Assembly: GCA_033439795.1 (NCBI GenBank) | Contig: JAUTDP010000005.1 | Location: 1,827,001 to 1,891,000 of the forward strand | DNA from: Sordaria brevicollis | Taxonomy: Eukaryota; Ascomycota; Sordariomycetes; Sordariales; Sordariaceae | Length of the DNA: 64,000 bases | Reading direction: 5' to 3' | Shown here: piece after piece, positions 21,000 through 33,477 of the stretch | Layout: each line of letters opens with the position of its first letter | Numbering within the stretch: position 1 is the stretch's first letter | Program-made: the position numbers and the translations under genes | Notes under the pieces: generated by a model | Seen by the model: only the letters and a program-made list of their open reading frames with translations | Told to the model about the DNA's origin: nothing | Databases searched by the model: none

Positions 21000-22286
21000 A
21001 AGGTTGGGGCCTGAAAAGCTGCTGCAGCTTAGCGTAGGTAGTTCGTGATCCTCTCTCTGGTAGGGATTTTCGGTGGACTTCTACGACACATTTTTTTCAC
21101 TTCTTGTCTACGACCTTTCTTACCTCTAGGATAGGTCTTCCTTTACAAACACTTTTATGCCTGTTTTGCTTTTTTCTGCTACTTCTGCATCTGAGAGGGT
21201 CACCGGAGGATACATCTCAAGGGTTCTTTTTTAACACATGATACCAAAGTTGGGAAGGCATTTTGCGATGGAAAAGAAATTTGGTGGTTTAGAAAAATGG
21301 AAGAACAGGACACGAGTATATAGGAACCACCCCCGTTGAACATATCAAGGCGCCGCTCCGAATAGGTGATGGCTGCTGGGAATAGATTGATTCAAGGACT
21401 CCTTTGTTTAATTGTGCTTCTGACTTTGAGTGATTGCGTGACCGAGTGATAATTATGCGCAAACAATATTCGCCAAACTGTCAACGATGAAGAGTATGAC
21501 TACGAGGAAGGGGCTAACATTGAGAAGGAGCACATCCGAGTCCCACAGGAAAGTTAACAACGACTGGAAGTTTGGGTTGGCTACAAAAGCTCCTGTATAC
21601 CGATGAGCAGTTACAGCCTCCTAGTTCTTGGTAGAAGTTCTCCCTTTAGCCATTCATATTCACACACGCCCTCCTATTGAGGCACGCTTTTGCAGTACCT
21701 CTTCGCTAAGCCCAGTGATGAACTGATGATGGTGTTGATGGCGGATGCCTCCAGATTGTGCCAACTGGTTCTGCGGGTTAGGGTTATTGCCGCTATCAGT
21801 GCTCAAGCACAAAAAATGCACGTGCGTTGCTGAGTCATCAGGCCTCGGTCGCAGTCACAGCCAATTCGCAACTTGGCAAGACGGGCGCAAACGGGGCAGG
21901 CAAGGGCCGATACGTAACGTCATAGCGGCCTCCAGTCCGTCAAACAATCTTGCATCGCGACACACTTTCCTCCTTGCTTCCCGTCGTCGAAAGAGCAAGG
22001 CCGGACGACATCGTGACATCTTCTTCTGGCTTATTTCTTGTCGCGAATTCCTAAACTTCCTTTTTCTACCATGGCAACGGATCCCTAATCGCAAACTGTC
22101 ATTACTCGAATATTTCAGCACACTGATCGAATACAATTCCTCGCTCTCCCTTTACGAATACGCATTGATCGAAATCATTCTCCCTCGATATCCGAACAAA
22201 CATTCCCGTCGAGCTACTGCGACTACGAAACCTCGACCAAACCTAAACCAAACAAAGACCGTCAACCCCCAAAGAATCACCCTTCG
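21000..22286. other. Intergenic stretch, no gene seen
   Basis: Between the glucanase and the FIT-like gene. The last ~200 bp before 22287 contain no ATG and are probably 5' leader of that gene. An overlapping frame at 21745-22488 lacks coding character and is taken as a shadow. Confidence 0.6.
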
Positions 22287-23512
22287 ATGGACGCGCCATC
22301 AGCAGCCGTCCCCTCCTCCCCCGACCGACCCTCCGCAACATTCACCCGTCGCAAACTCTCCAACATGCCTCCCTCTCGTTCCCCCGAACTCTTCAACGGG
22401 AGCACCTCATCCACCTCTTCCACATCCTCCTCGACAAAGGCGCGAAACAACCCCTACTACCCAACCCCAACCGAAACCATCATCCTAGCCGGCTACCCGC
22501 TCCTCCTCCTCTTCGGCACCCTGTTCAGTCTCCTAAACCCTAACGTCCGCTCCTCACCCTACGATTTTGTGTCTCAATCCCACGTCCAAGACGCACCAGG
22601 CGGTACCCCCTCCTATTTCGCTCGCAAAGATAACCTCTTCAACATCCTCTTTGTGAAGAGGGCTTGGTTCTGGATCACCATCTCGTTCTTTGCGTTCGTC
22701 TTGACCCATCCTGGGTATAGACAGACGGAGAGGAAGGTCAGGGCGACGGTGAGATGGGCGCTGGTCACGGTCTGGTGGATTTTTGTCACGCAGTGGTTTT
22801 TTGGGCCGGCGATTGTGGACAGGGGGTTTAGGGTGACGGGGGGAAAATGTGCGGTGGCGCAGCAGAAGGTTAATCTTCAGGTGAAAGGGGAGAGTGGTGT
22901 CCCTGGTCCTGTAGACCCGGAGGTGGATGTTGCGGGACTGAAGGAGTTTGTTACTGCGGCGGCGTGTAAAGCTGCTGGAGGAAGGTGGACGGGCGGGCAT
23001 GATATCAGTGGGCATGTTTTCCTGTTGGTTTTGGGAAGCGCGTTCTTGGTGCAGGAGGTTGGATGGGTTGTTGCTAGGCATTACCTTGGGAGGAGAGTCA
23101 AAGATGAGAGGACAGTGGTGATGCATGATGGTGCTGTCAAGAGCGCGGCGACGGATTTGGCGGCGGATAAGAGGTGGGATGATTATAGTCCGGAGCTGGA
23201 TGAGCAGCGCGAGGTGAAGGAAGGAGAGGCGGTGGTGAAGGGCGTGTGGGATGCGCTTGGTCATGGAGGAAAGGTGGTATTGGGGGTTGTGGGGCTGAGC
23301 GCGTGGATGTTGTTGATGACTGCTATTTATTTTCATACGTGGTTTGAGAAGGTGGGTACTCTTTCCCCTGCTGATGATGCTGAAAAGTATGATGCTAACG
23401 GATTTGACAGCTTACTGGGCTTCTTGTTGCACTTATGGGATTGTACTTTACGTACATCGTGCCGAGATTCGTCCCGGCTCTGAGGGGGATTGTTGGACTT
23501 CCTGGGCTGTAA
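22287..23512 (+). CDS. FIT family ER protein (FIT2/SCS3-like, lipid-droplet formation)
   Basis: Exons 22287-23351 and 23411-23512 give 388 aa; the intron (GTGGGT..GACAG) restores the frame and a hydrophobic C-terminus ending GIVGLPGL. The protein has a Ser-rich cytosolic N-terminus (to ~residue 65) and about six membrane segments, the first near residue 70. The family motif GHDISGHVF contains His243, and a second His350 sits in YFHTWFEK just before the intron. These correspond to the two conserved histidines of FIT2 proteins, which are reported to cleave acyl-CoA in the ER and to be needed for normal lipid-droplet budding; yeast relatives are SCS3 and YFT2. Assignment rests on these motifs and the topology. 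Confidence 0.88.
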
Positions 23513-23930
23513 AGCTATTGATGGGCAGAGGAGGGTATTAGATGATAGATGACGACCGTTCAAGGTTAAAGATGAGGAAGAGATACCCGTAGCATTGCAC
23601 GGTGGCGTGGCATAGCATAGACTACTTGTAATATCGATGTTTTACTGTTTCTGCTCACATTCCCTAATCCTCTCGGCTACGTAAGGCCATCATACTCACG
23701 ATAAACTTTCATTTGACTTCCAAAAGGGTTTCAGTTAACAATTATCGCATGTGGTGTTTCACGGCGCAATTTGGACAGTCAACACTAACAGACAGCGCAC
23801 GGACCACATGACCTCATCGAAGCTATTCGCGGCCGATCCCCAACTCCTCGTCTCCACGTTCCCCAAACTCTCCTCCTGACAACGTGCACCACAAAGAACG
23901 CGACAGCGCACGCACAAGCCAATTGCGCAG
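23513..23930. other. Short intergenic region
   Basis: 418 bp between the FIT-like gene and the Ap4A phosphorylase gene, both on +. It must hold the end of one transcript and the start of the next. No other feature seen. Confidence 0.7.
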
Positions 23931-25348
23931 ATGAGTTCTCCAGACCAAACCACCATGCCGCTGCGAATCAAAGCCCCGGCGAACCTGCCCGAGCTCGTCC
24001 GGACAGCTTTCAACAAGGCGCGCGCTTCAGGGGATGTCAACTTTTATCCGACCCAGGTGCAGTTGGTGGATGTTAACTCTGTTCCCGTGAGTTCCCAACT
24101 TTGATCCCGGCCTATTTGAACTTGATGACTCGGCTCTTTGAGTCTGGTGCTTTCGGTCCGGTCCTGGGGACGGTAAAAGTCTATTCCAACCTCCTCTTCC
24201 TCGAACCTCGTTCCAACCCCCCATCCACTGCAACACCGCGCCGTCGTATACTGCGACCGTGACTGACCATATGATTTATGTGATAGTTCCAACTCCGCTT
24301 TTCCCCCTCCCTAGCCAACAAACCCAAAGCTCCCCAACCCGTTGGGACAATCGACTCCCGCATCCCTTCCCCTCCGTCCACGACGTCTACCGGCTCACCT
24401 GTCCCTCCTGCTCCTACTAAAGATGAAGCGCCGAAAAAGAAATTGGTGTTCGACCCCTTCGACAACCCCTCGCCCGCCATGTTAATCACCCAACTGCCGC
24501 CGCACCATAATCTCGTGTTGAACAAATTCGCGATTGTGCCCGAGCACTTCATCCTCTCCACCTCGGAATACAAGGAACAAACACACCTGCTGGAACAAAG
24601 CGACCTTGAAGCCACGAGGGCTTGCATAAAAGCCTACGAGCAGTATGCACGAAACTCGGGGAGAGGTGCAGGTGGTGATGGAATGAACGAAGGCCCGACA
24701 CTATACGCCTTCTTCAACTGCGGTCAACACTCCGGTGCTTCACAGCCGCATAGACATATCCAGTTGTTGGTTGTTGATAAGATGCGGGAGGGGCTTGAAA
24801 CAACAAAAGAAGAAGTAGGGAAATGGGAAGTTTTGGCTCAACATCTCATAGACGACAAGGAAACGGGGAGGAAACTACCCTTCCGAGTCTTTGCGGAGAG
24901 GTTAGAGCCGGGGATGTCAGGGGAGGAGTTACATGCCGTCTATCTGAGGCTGTACAGGCAAGCGAGAGACGCAGCCCGCCAGTTCCAGTCCTCACAATCT
25001 CCAGCACCACAACAAATCCAGTCACAACCAGACCAGCAACCCAACGGGCCTGACGAGATCGAAACACTCGGCGAAGCATCAATATCCTACAACCTAGCTA
25101 TGACAAAAGATGTTATGGTTATTATCCCGAGGTTAGCAGAGGGATCAGCCATAACAGAAGGAGAGGAAGTGGTGGGCAAGTTAGCCCTCAACGGGACGGT
25201 GTTGGCGGGTACGGCGCTGGTGAAGTCCCAAAAAGAGTGGGATGCGTTGAGGAAAGCCCCGAAAAGGGTGGGGGAGTTGTTGGGGAATATTGGGCTGCCG
25301 AACCTCCCTGATGGGGGTGAGAGAAAGAGGAGTCCAGGGAGGTTGTGA
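23931..25348 (+). CDS. Ap4A phosphorylase / ATP adenylyltransferase (APA1/APA2-like)
   Basis: Exons 23931-24086 and 24287-25348 give 405 aa; the 200-bp intron runs GTGAGT..TGATAG. The start ATG at 23931 gives an N-terminus MSSPDQTTMPLRIKAP. The key motif is SQPHRHIQ with His207, His209 and Gln211, the HxHxQ nucleotidyl-transfer site of the HIT-like superfamily, preceded by NCGQHSGA. FDPFDNPSPAMLI and HNLVLNKFAIVPEHFIL are typical of the fungal branch. The enzyme splits diadenosine tetraphosphate with phosphate into ADP and ATP and can run in reverse; yeast homologues are APA1 and APA2. A Gln/Pro-rich insert lies around residues 285-310. Location is expected to be cytosol/nucleus. Confidence 0.9.
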
Positions 25349-26602
25349 GTGTTGTGAGCAGGGGAGAAGCGGAAAAGGCCTGGCCCGGCCAGAAGCACGC
25401 GTGATGGGGAGACCGGTGAGAAATGGCGTGAAGAAGGGGGTCGTTGCAGCTGAACGGTCCAGGCCCAGGTTCCAAGAATTCCAGGTCTCGGGATATCCGT
25501 TTGGATCGTCTACCTCTACCCGTCGTGGAGGCGACGTTGGCAGGCCTCTTGCATCGCGGGTGCCAGATGCCCGTTGCGGTGTCCCGTGACGAACGTTGAC
25601 CAGCACTCACGAGCGTTCACCGGCTACCTCTACTCTGGCGATCCAGACCTGGGCATCACGATTCACAACATTGGACGAACAACACATCACCATCTTCAGT
25701 AACGAATTATGAGGTATTGCGAACCGATCTGATATTTGCTATAGTACAAGTAGAATTCTTGATAATTAAGTTAGGGAAGCCGGTTTTATCTACCAAGCTA
25801 ACGCCGCAAGTCAATCCTTCTAGATGACGCCGTTTGCATGCCATATTTCCTCCTCGCCCTTTTCCGAGCCGATCCGAAACCGAACCATATGAGCCCGAAC
25901 CATGAATAGCGAACCATGAGTACCCGAAACCGAACCACGACACTAGCAAAGATGATGAAAATGATACAAGGAAGAAAAAGAAAATAACGAGAGAGAGAGA
26001 GGAAAGCCGCTATGGTAAAACGAACCGAAACTCCTCAGGATGAGAATGGGAAATGGCTAGGTAACCTTTTTGACTCCCCCTTTTTTGCCTGTCCATTTCA
26101 TGTCCGTTTTGCTTTGCCCTTTAGCCTTGCCAGCCCTGTTTTGTCCCTGTTGTAGTGCAATAATGGCCTGTCCTGTTTAACCATTTTGATATCCCATTTC
26201 CTTCCCTTGCGATGTTTGTTGGTGATCTGATTAGCTGTGTCTTCTGAATCTTTTTTTATAACCTGCTTCCTCCTTCGCGTTGCTTTCCCTTCTCTGTGTT
26301 GTCTCTCTGAGTTGATTTGTTGGTGTGTGCTTGCTTAGTACTTTGTAAACCCCAGTGATTACGTCCCCTACAGCAGTTGTTGTATACCTAGTACTGATAT
26401 CGTGCGATAAATACTGACGCAAATGCACACTGAATAGCATCTCTCTCCTCATGTTAGCCCGTCAACTGAATGACAGACCTCTGTGGATGAGTGCTAAATT
26501 GTCGTGAGCCGCCGGATTAGATTGTGATGTTTTTTAGTTGATGAAGATCATGAGAGAGGGAAAGCAAATAAGTGCGAAAGGAGAAAGACATGTGAAGTTG
26601 GA
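25349..26602. other. Convergent intergenic region
   Basis: About 1.25 kb between two genes that face each other, so it should hold both 3' ends. A short word CCGAAACCGAACCA occurs at 25871 and 25924 with weaker echoes (GAACCATGA, CGAACCGAAAC) between 25890 and 26030. A (GA)n run lies near 25990-26003. No gene seen. Confidence 0.6.
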
Positions 26603-29600
26603 TCAGTACCCCTTATACTCCTGATCCGAACCCTCATCCTCATCATAATCGTCCTCGTCGTCGTCGTCATCCTCATCATCCTCGGCATCGGAGATGTCAT
26701 AATCATCCTCATCTCCATCACCGTGGTGGTCGTGCTCGCCAAGGCGATCCATGTCAAGCCAATCGTCATACGGAGGCTCGTCATCTTGATCCCTCTCGGC
26801 CTTGACGCCAGCGGCTGATTGACGCCTGGAGGAAACTCCACCATAGCCACCGCCATAGCCACCACCGCCATGGCGACCCTGACCGCGGGAAGCAAGGGCA
26901 ATTCTACCACTATGGGCGGCAGAAGTAGAGCTCTGTTGATGGGTGTTGTAGGGGCTCTTCTTAGACCTCTGCTGCCAGAATGGTTGCTGGAGATCTTTGC
27001 CTCGGGCGAGCTGTTCGCGCATGTACTGCTCCCAGCGCTTACGCACGGTGGCATTACCGAACTTGTAGGAGCCGCCGTGGTTGATGATGTACTGAGCCAC
27101 CTGTTTCCAGGGGACCTTTGTGGTGGTGGTTGGGATGCCACGGGGTTGGTATTCGGAGGAAGAGGCGGTGGAGGTGTTGCGGGAGTGATTGTTGGAAGAG
27201 GCCTTGCTGTTGGAGGACTTGTTGTTGGGAGAAACGAGCGAGGAGACGCTCATGTCACCACCAGGAGATGTCGACGAGGAAGAGGATGTCTTGGGGTTGG
27301 AGTAGGTAACGGCCAGAGGACCTTTGGCGAGGCTGCGGACGGCTTGTTCGAGGAGACGTAACTGTTTGATCGAAACCGTCAGCATTCCATCATTTACGAC
27401 CACAACATTCACTCGACACTCGACATTTCACTGTCAGGGGCAAAGGGAATACTCACATCCTTCTCAGTCCACTCCGGCCTGCGAACCCTCTGCTCCCTAC
27501 TCTTCGTCAAAGTCCTGTACCTACCCCTGAGGGTGGACTCGGCCTCGGTGAACTTGCCAATCTGGCGAATCTGCTTATACGACTTTCCCTGGTTGCGAAG
27601 ACGAACCAGCAAATCGTCCTGCTTGGCTCTATGACGCTTGATAGCATCATTCGCCGCTGAGTCGCTGCTACGGCCATGATTCTCGACATTACGACGCTTG
27701 CTGCTGCTGCTTCCAGGACCGGAAGAACCAAGACTGGGGTGATGATAAGGGTGCGAGCCATGGAAAGGCTGCTGCTGACGGCGTTGCGGAGTTGAGAAGA
27801 CGTTATTGGGGTGTTGCGAGGGGATGATGGCGTTAGGCCTGATCATTTGATGCCCGTGGGAAAGAGCGTGAGGACGACCCTGGCCGTGATGGCCGTGATG
27901 GCGACCAAAAGAAGGATTGTTACCCCTAGGGTCCATGCCGGTGAGGGGGTTATACGCCAGAGGCGAAGACATAGGGTGAGGATGGTGACCACCAGGACCG
28001 CCACCGCTGCTGTGACCCATGGACATGCTCATGCCCAAACCACCACGGCGAGGAGGAGTGTGAGGAAGGGACCGGCGGTGACTCGGTGCTCTACCTTGCT
28101 GCTGAAGCTGGGTGTAGTGGGGATGAAGGGGAACACCAAAATCTAGAGGCAACGGAGCCATCTGCTGAGTCTGGTGATAAAAGCCACTGGCGACAACAGG
28201 AGAGGAGTAAGGCGATGAGTGAGGATTGAGCGAAGGGTGGTGTTGCTGGCGGTGGTTGTTGTTGCCGTTGTTGTTGTTCATCCACAAAGAGCTAGGCGAG
28301 ATGGAATTGTGGTGCAATCCCTCGCTTCTCAGAATGGGACTGCTACCAAAGTCACCACCACCAAAGCCGTGGTGCGCAGCCTGTCCCTGCGGATCCGAAG
28401 ACGAAGGCAGCGGCGGGTCGTCAAAGACTGTGCGGTGTGAGATAGGACCGCGGAAAAGGATCTCACCATCGCCGCTGGAAGGGGTGTTGTGGAAGGGGGC
28501 GGGGGGCGAGGAGGACAAAAGTGAGAAGTTACCAGGAGCAGTGGTAACAAACGGGTCGTCGTTGTCGGACGAAGCCAGCTGGCCGCCGTCGTTGAACATG
28601 CCGCCGACGGATGGGAACTGCTGCTGGTGGTTCTGGTTCTGATGGGGAAGTGAGACACTGCCGCCACCGATGTTGTTGCCAGAAGACCGACCAAAGCTCA
28701 GGCTACCTGCACTAGGGGTAGGGCTGGGCAGGCCGTCGAAGGGAAGGCCGTGGTGACCAGTCATGCCACCGTTGTGGAAGGGAAGTGTGATAGGGCTAGA
28801 GGGCATGCCACTACCAGGCATGCTACCTCCGTCGGACATTTCTTCGAGCCACCTTGGTTCCCCTTGGTTGGGGGGAACAAACGAAGGTGAGGAAAAGGTG
28901 ATGGCTTGCTGAGGAGATGGACCTGACGACCAGAACGGCAAATCCGACATATGTGGCTGATGCGGAGAAGAGAATGTGTCGGCGACATTATTGTTGTAGA
29001 AGCCGTCACTCTCGGTGCTTCCCTGCAAAGAGGCAGCAGCTTCTGAGAAGTGCTGGCCGAAACCTGTTGGTTGCTGCTGTTGTTGTTGATGTTGACCGCG
29101 CTGCTGCTGACGTCCCTGGCCAGGATAGGCAGGCATGTTGTTGTCATTGCCGCCATCGCCGTTGGGGGAGGTCATATTTGCGCCGTTGTTGTTGGTGCCG
29201 ATGTTATCCGCCATGTCCATGTAGTTGTCCTGCATCTGCTCGATCTATTCTCTGGTCAGTATCATATTCCGGTGGGTGATTTGTTTGTTATGGGATGTAC
29301 GAACAAAGAAACGAAGGCAGAGAGTGTGGAGGTGTGTCGGGAAGAAGATGAGGAGCGAGAAACAAAAACAGACGAGCCACAGATGGATGGAGGGGTAAAA
29401 AAACGACAACAACTACAAAACAGAGAAACGGAAAGAGGAAGGGCTCCACTCAAAAACTTACCACCGGAGCGGGAGAGTGAGACGAATCCCAGGTAGCGTC
29501 AGTTGCGGGAGAGAAGGACATGGACTGTGCGTCATTACCGGCGCCGTTACCACCGTTACCGGTAGCGTTAGAGGTATTGCTGCTCTCGGTCGTGGAAGGC

Positions 29601-30103
29601 CGATGGAAGCTACCGCTCGCGCTGCTGGTGGTGCCGTTGGTGCTCGAGCCGTTGTTGCTCATGTTGTCTTGGGGCTGGGCTTCATGCTGGCGACGTGTCT
29701 CCTCGTACTCTGGAGACGCTTCGCTCCATGTGGCGCCCGCAGACGGCGAAGACATGTTTGAAGAATCAAAGGATGTGTTGAACGAGGAAGTCATCATGTT
29801 CATGCTCATGCCCATCATTCCAACGCCGAGGTGAGAAGTGCAAGAGGGGTCAAACTGATAGAGATTGTTGTTGTGTAGAGGTAAGGAAGAGGGGGTGGGG
29901 TCGTTGGTTTGGCCCGTTTGGCGATAACCTTCTGGAAGAGATTTGTTCCAGTCTTGGTCAACAAAAGCGTTGTGAGGGGAAGGCGCGAAACCGCTTGTAT
30001 TCAAAGTAGACGTTGTTGAGGGATCTGTGGCGAGCAGGTTGTTTTGCCAGACCATTTCGTCGTTGGCTTCCTCCTGGGAGGGTTTGGACTTGTTGATAAA
30101 CAT
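26603..30103 (-). CDS. Large SANT/Myb-like domain protein, probable transcription regulator
   Basis: Minus-strand exons 30103-29462, 29244-27457 and 27361-26603 give 1062 aa. Junctions are phase 0, with donors GTAAGT and GTGAGT. The start is the ATG at 30103; the frame runs a little further to a GTG. The first ~740 residues are low complexity, rich in Asn, Gln, Ser, His and Gly. Near residues 745-795 a helix-turn-helix-like segment (KQDDLLVRLRNQGKSYKQI, then EAESTLRGRYRTLT) is followed by RPEWTEKDLRLLEQAV, the Trp-containing opening of a SANT/Myb repeat that ends around VRKRWEQYMREQ. Splicing of intron 2 is what assembles WTEKD|LRLLEQAV. The tail is strongly acidic (Asp/Glu runs). These features suggest a DNA- or chromatin-binding nuclear protein. 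The target is unknown. Confidence 0.85.
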
Positions 30104-33100
30104 CTTTCTTCTTTTAGCGGTCACCTTTCTGCCCGTCGAAGATTGTATGGAAAGTATTGGCGGTGAGTTCCAGTTGCTTCTTTTTGCAAGCCTGTTCCTC
30201 GCCGTCTTCCAGGTCCTTGTGATGATGCGATGGCCAGACCAGTTAGGAAGTCAGATATTCCTCACCACCCACAAGTGCGGTCAAAGTATGTTTTCCTCGA
30301 CAGTATCTCCGTATCACCCTCAAGTCGTCCCCTCAGTATAGGTATTTTCTCGCCCGCAAAAAGCTTCACCGCTGCTCTGCAGTTCTTGCGTGGCACTTGT
30401 CTTGCTTTGGCCAAAAGGGTATGTGTTCTGCTGCCCTCCGGGTGTACGGTGGAGGTTCAAGGTTGCCCCGCAACGATAGCCGTTGTAGGTGATTATGCAG
30501 CAAGGAGGGAGGGATCTGGAGAGTTCAAAGAACTGCTCTTGCTCCTTGCTTTGCTGCCTGACAACGGTCAAGGTTGGAAAAATCGTCGGGCTCGTGCGGA
30601 TTAGGTTGTAAGGTTCAGATCTGGGGAGAAATCTGGTTCGTCATGCAAGAATTAAGTAGGCAGCCGAGGAGGAACCTTCCGGGATATCGCTTGGAGGAGT
30701 TCTGGGTGAATGCCTTGAGCTTAACCAGCCTGTTGCTTCACCAGAGAAATGAAAATGCTTGGCTGAGGCTGGCTACTGCGGGATGGGGGGAGATGGAAAG
30801 GCGGGTGCCTAGGAGCGGGTATCACCAAGGTTCGTGAATAAGATCTGAGATGACAGATGAGTGTCGGAGGTCGGCGAGGGCAGTGCTCGAGGTGTGTTGC
30901 TCGGTAGATCCGAATAGGACGATGGGAGTGGTAACAATTGCAAAGTGACAGAACAGAACGAGTGAATAACAAGGCCAAGGGAATGGAGGTGGAGGTGGCT
31001 ATTGCGATGGAAGTCTGAATGATGGTTCACCACGTTTCGAATGTCTCGGACTGGAACACAAATACACGGGGTCGGTGATATCAAGAAGACTAAGTATTAT
31101 TCTGATATCTCTTCGTCGATGAGTGTCCTGCCTTCCCCGCAAGCTACATGGTGCCAGGAGTGGATATCAGGAGGCGCATTGTTTTGCCTAGTGTCCATCC
31201 CATTCCTGTCATCCCATCTCTAGCACCGGGAGATTATGATGGAGCCTGCTAGGCCGTTGAGGCAGGTGAAGCGGCGGCCACCATTCTCATTGTGGACGGT
31301 GAATTTCCTAGATGGGATGACTGATCCTCTGCCTTCCGTGAATGGAGCAACTTCCAGTTTCTTATTCTTCTCGTTCTTGAAATGAGCCCACGAGGAAAAC
31401 ATTCGGGCCGCATATCTTCTAGGCCCGCTATTCGAGTCCGGCGACTTTCCGGAGGAGAGCTATCATATCTCACGGCTATCGTCAAGTGACAGGAGGCTCA
31501 GCTGGTGAGGAGAGAACGTGACCTAGCCTCTCTTGGTTTCGGCTTCGCGGTTTGCAGCCCCATTAGCAGCCCGGTGGCGAGCAGGGAGGTAGTCCTGGCT
31601 TCCCGTGCCTGCCCGCAACTTTGCCGTGACTGTACCGTGGAACGGGGAAGGACGATTGCGGTTAGCTACGCCTCAGGAAGGGCCACATCGTGGCCTCGAC
31701 TCCCAAGATGCCATTTGGTGACTGGCCGGTTTGCCGTTGGGTCTGAGCTTCTTGAGATGTCAACTCTGCAGCGAGCCCGGGGAACAGGGCAGCAATGGAA
31801 GGGGAATCAGTCTGGGGAGATGATGAGCAGAAAATGCAAACAGTGCAGCCTCTCTTCCCCCGGCAGAGCGCAGGAGTACATGGTACGTGATAGGATATTC
31901 AGCCAACCACTTTTCACCCTCAAGAACTCCCACAGCTGTCATAGGTAGTGCTACCCCCACGTTACTGTTGTGGTGTACTTGCGAGACAGCAGGCGGGTAT
32001 CGTTCGGGAACTGGGGAAGATCGATGATCTACCGCGGGCGTTGGGCATGGGCAGATGATTGCATCCACTAAGAAGGCCTAGCTCTGGCCTATCGTCGCTG
32101 GTGAGGTAGCATCCAAACATGCCTTACAGGTTCTGCCAGGGGGGCAGCGAGCTGTCATGCTGTCAGCAGCTGCGGGTTTTGCGGCTTCTGCAACCCTCTT
32201 CAAGGAACACCCCCAGGAGGCCGGTATTTAGGGCCAAATGCCGTCTTATTGGGTAGCTGTCAGGTTGTGGATGATGCCAATATGCAGCTTCCATACCAGG
32301 ATACGACGCGACTATGAGGGGGAGGGCTCAGCAGGATTGAGGAGATTGAGGAGTAAAGGGGGGTTTTGTTTTGATTTCCTCGACAAGTAAACAACCGGCG
32401 TCAGGAGAAGAAAAAAGGTTTTGCAGAGACTTCAGACTATCAAGAGCTGTGCAGTAAGCTAGTCTGCCAAAACTAGTAGGAGCATGGGGGGAATATTGCC
32501 CGCTCATAGCACTAAGCAGACGATTTTTCAGGGCAAACAAATGATATAAGATAGGTCGTAGAGGATCTTCTGCGGCTCTCTCTTAGCGCACTTGTCATCA
32601 TGAGCCAAACAAGGGACCTATCGCTTTTTTTCGCCTCACGGACGTTGCCGAGCTTTCCACGAGCCCGGCGACGACGACTTTTCCTGATTCGGAACGCCGT
32701 GCAGGCCTCGGCTCGGCGGGAATCATCCGCTTCAACGGCATCCAACTCTGAGTGGGCTTCAGGCTTGCCGATTCGTCGTATTCTTTGCTTGTTCAACGTT
32801 GGGCAAAGATTTGATACCGAATTCCTGGAATCTGGAGTTGGGTGAGTCGCACAAATTCTCTTTGGTGTGGTTGGAAAATAAAAAAACATCGGATAAAAAG
32901 CTTGGAAAAGAGGCCAATAGTAATTGCTTGTAAGAAGGGGGCTTGCCATTGCCATAGAAAGAGTTTGAGCATGATAAAGAAGAAAAAGTCGAGATGGAAT
33001 ACCGGGGCGAAAGATGAGTGAGAAGCCTTGATATTATGCGCAACCTTGATCATCTGGTCTGGTATTCTCGGGCTTGATACACCGGTTTCGTGCCCGAGTC

Positions 33101-33477
33101 TCCGAAGAACTGAGCTCCTTGAGCCTCCTCACCTGGAGGCCGTGGGGGTTGATTATGCCAAGGCAGGTACCTCGGTCCCGTTCATGCTCGTAATAACTGT
33201 CGTTTGACTTGTGTTGTCATTGCCGATATGATCATCTTGATTCTGGACTCGAAATTTGACATGTCGTTGCTTCCAACTGTCAACCAACTGCTCATCATGG
33301 AAACCTCTACCCCCATGGAATCATCTCTCGCTGCAACAGCCCCCCCATCATCTCGGAATTTCCTTCCCCTTTCCCCTTCCCCGTATACGTCGACGCCTCT
33401 TGCCTTCCACTTTGGCAGCCGCACATGCGCGACATCGACCCATCATGCGAACCCCTGTGCGTTATTTCCATTTTCCT
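30104..33477. other. Long intergenic region, no gene seen
   Basis: About 3.4 kb upstream of the SANT-domain gene and downstream of the SEC14-like gene. Open frames (for example 31505-31948 and 32512-32955) have neither family features nor consistent codon bias. Regulatory genes of filamentous fungi often have long promoters, which may explain the length. That is inference. Confidence 0.55.

Noticed and set aside
21745..22488. 247-codon + ORF upstream of and overlapping the FIT-like gene
   Set aside because: Out of frame with the FIT-like protein; Pro/Thr/Arg-rich reading without features, and it overlaps a well-supported start.
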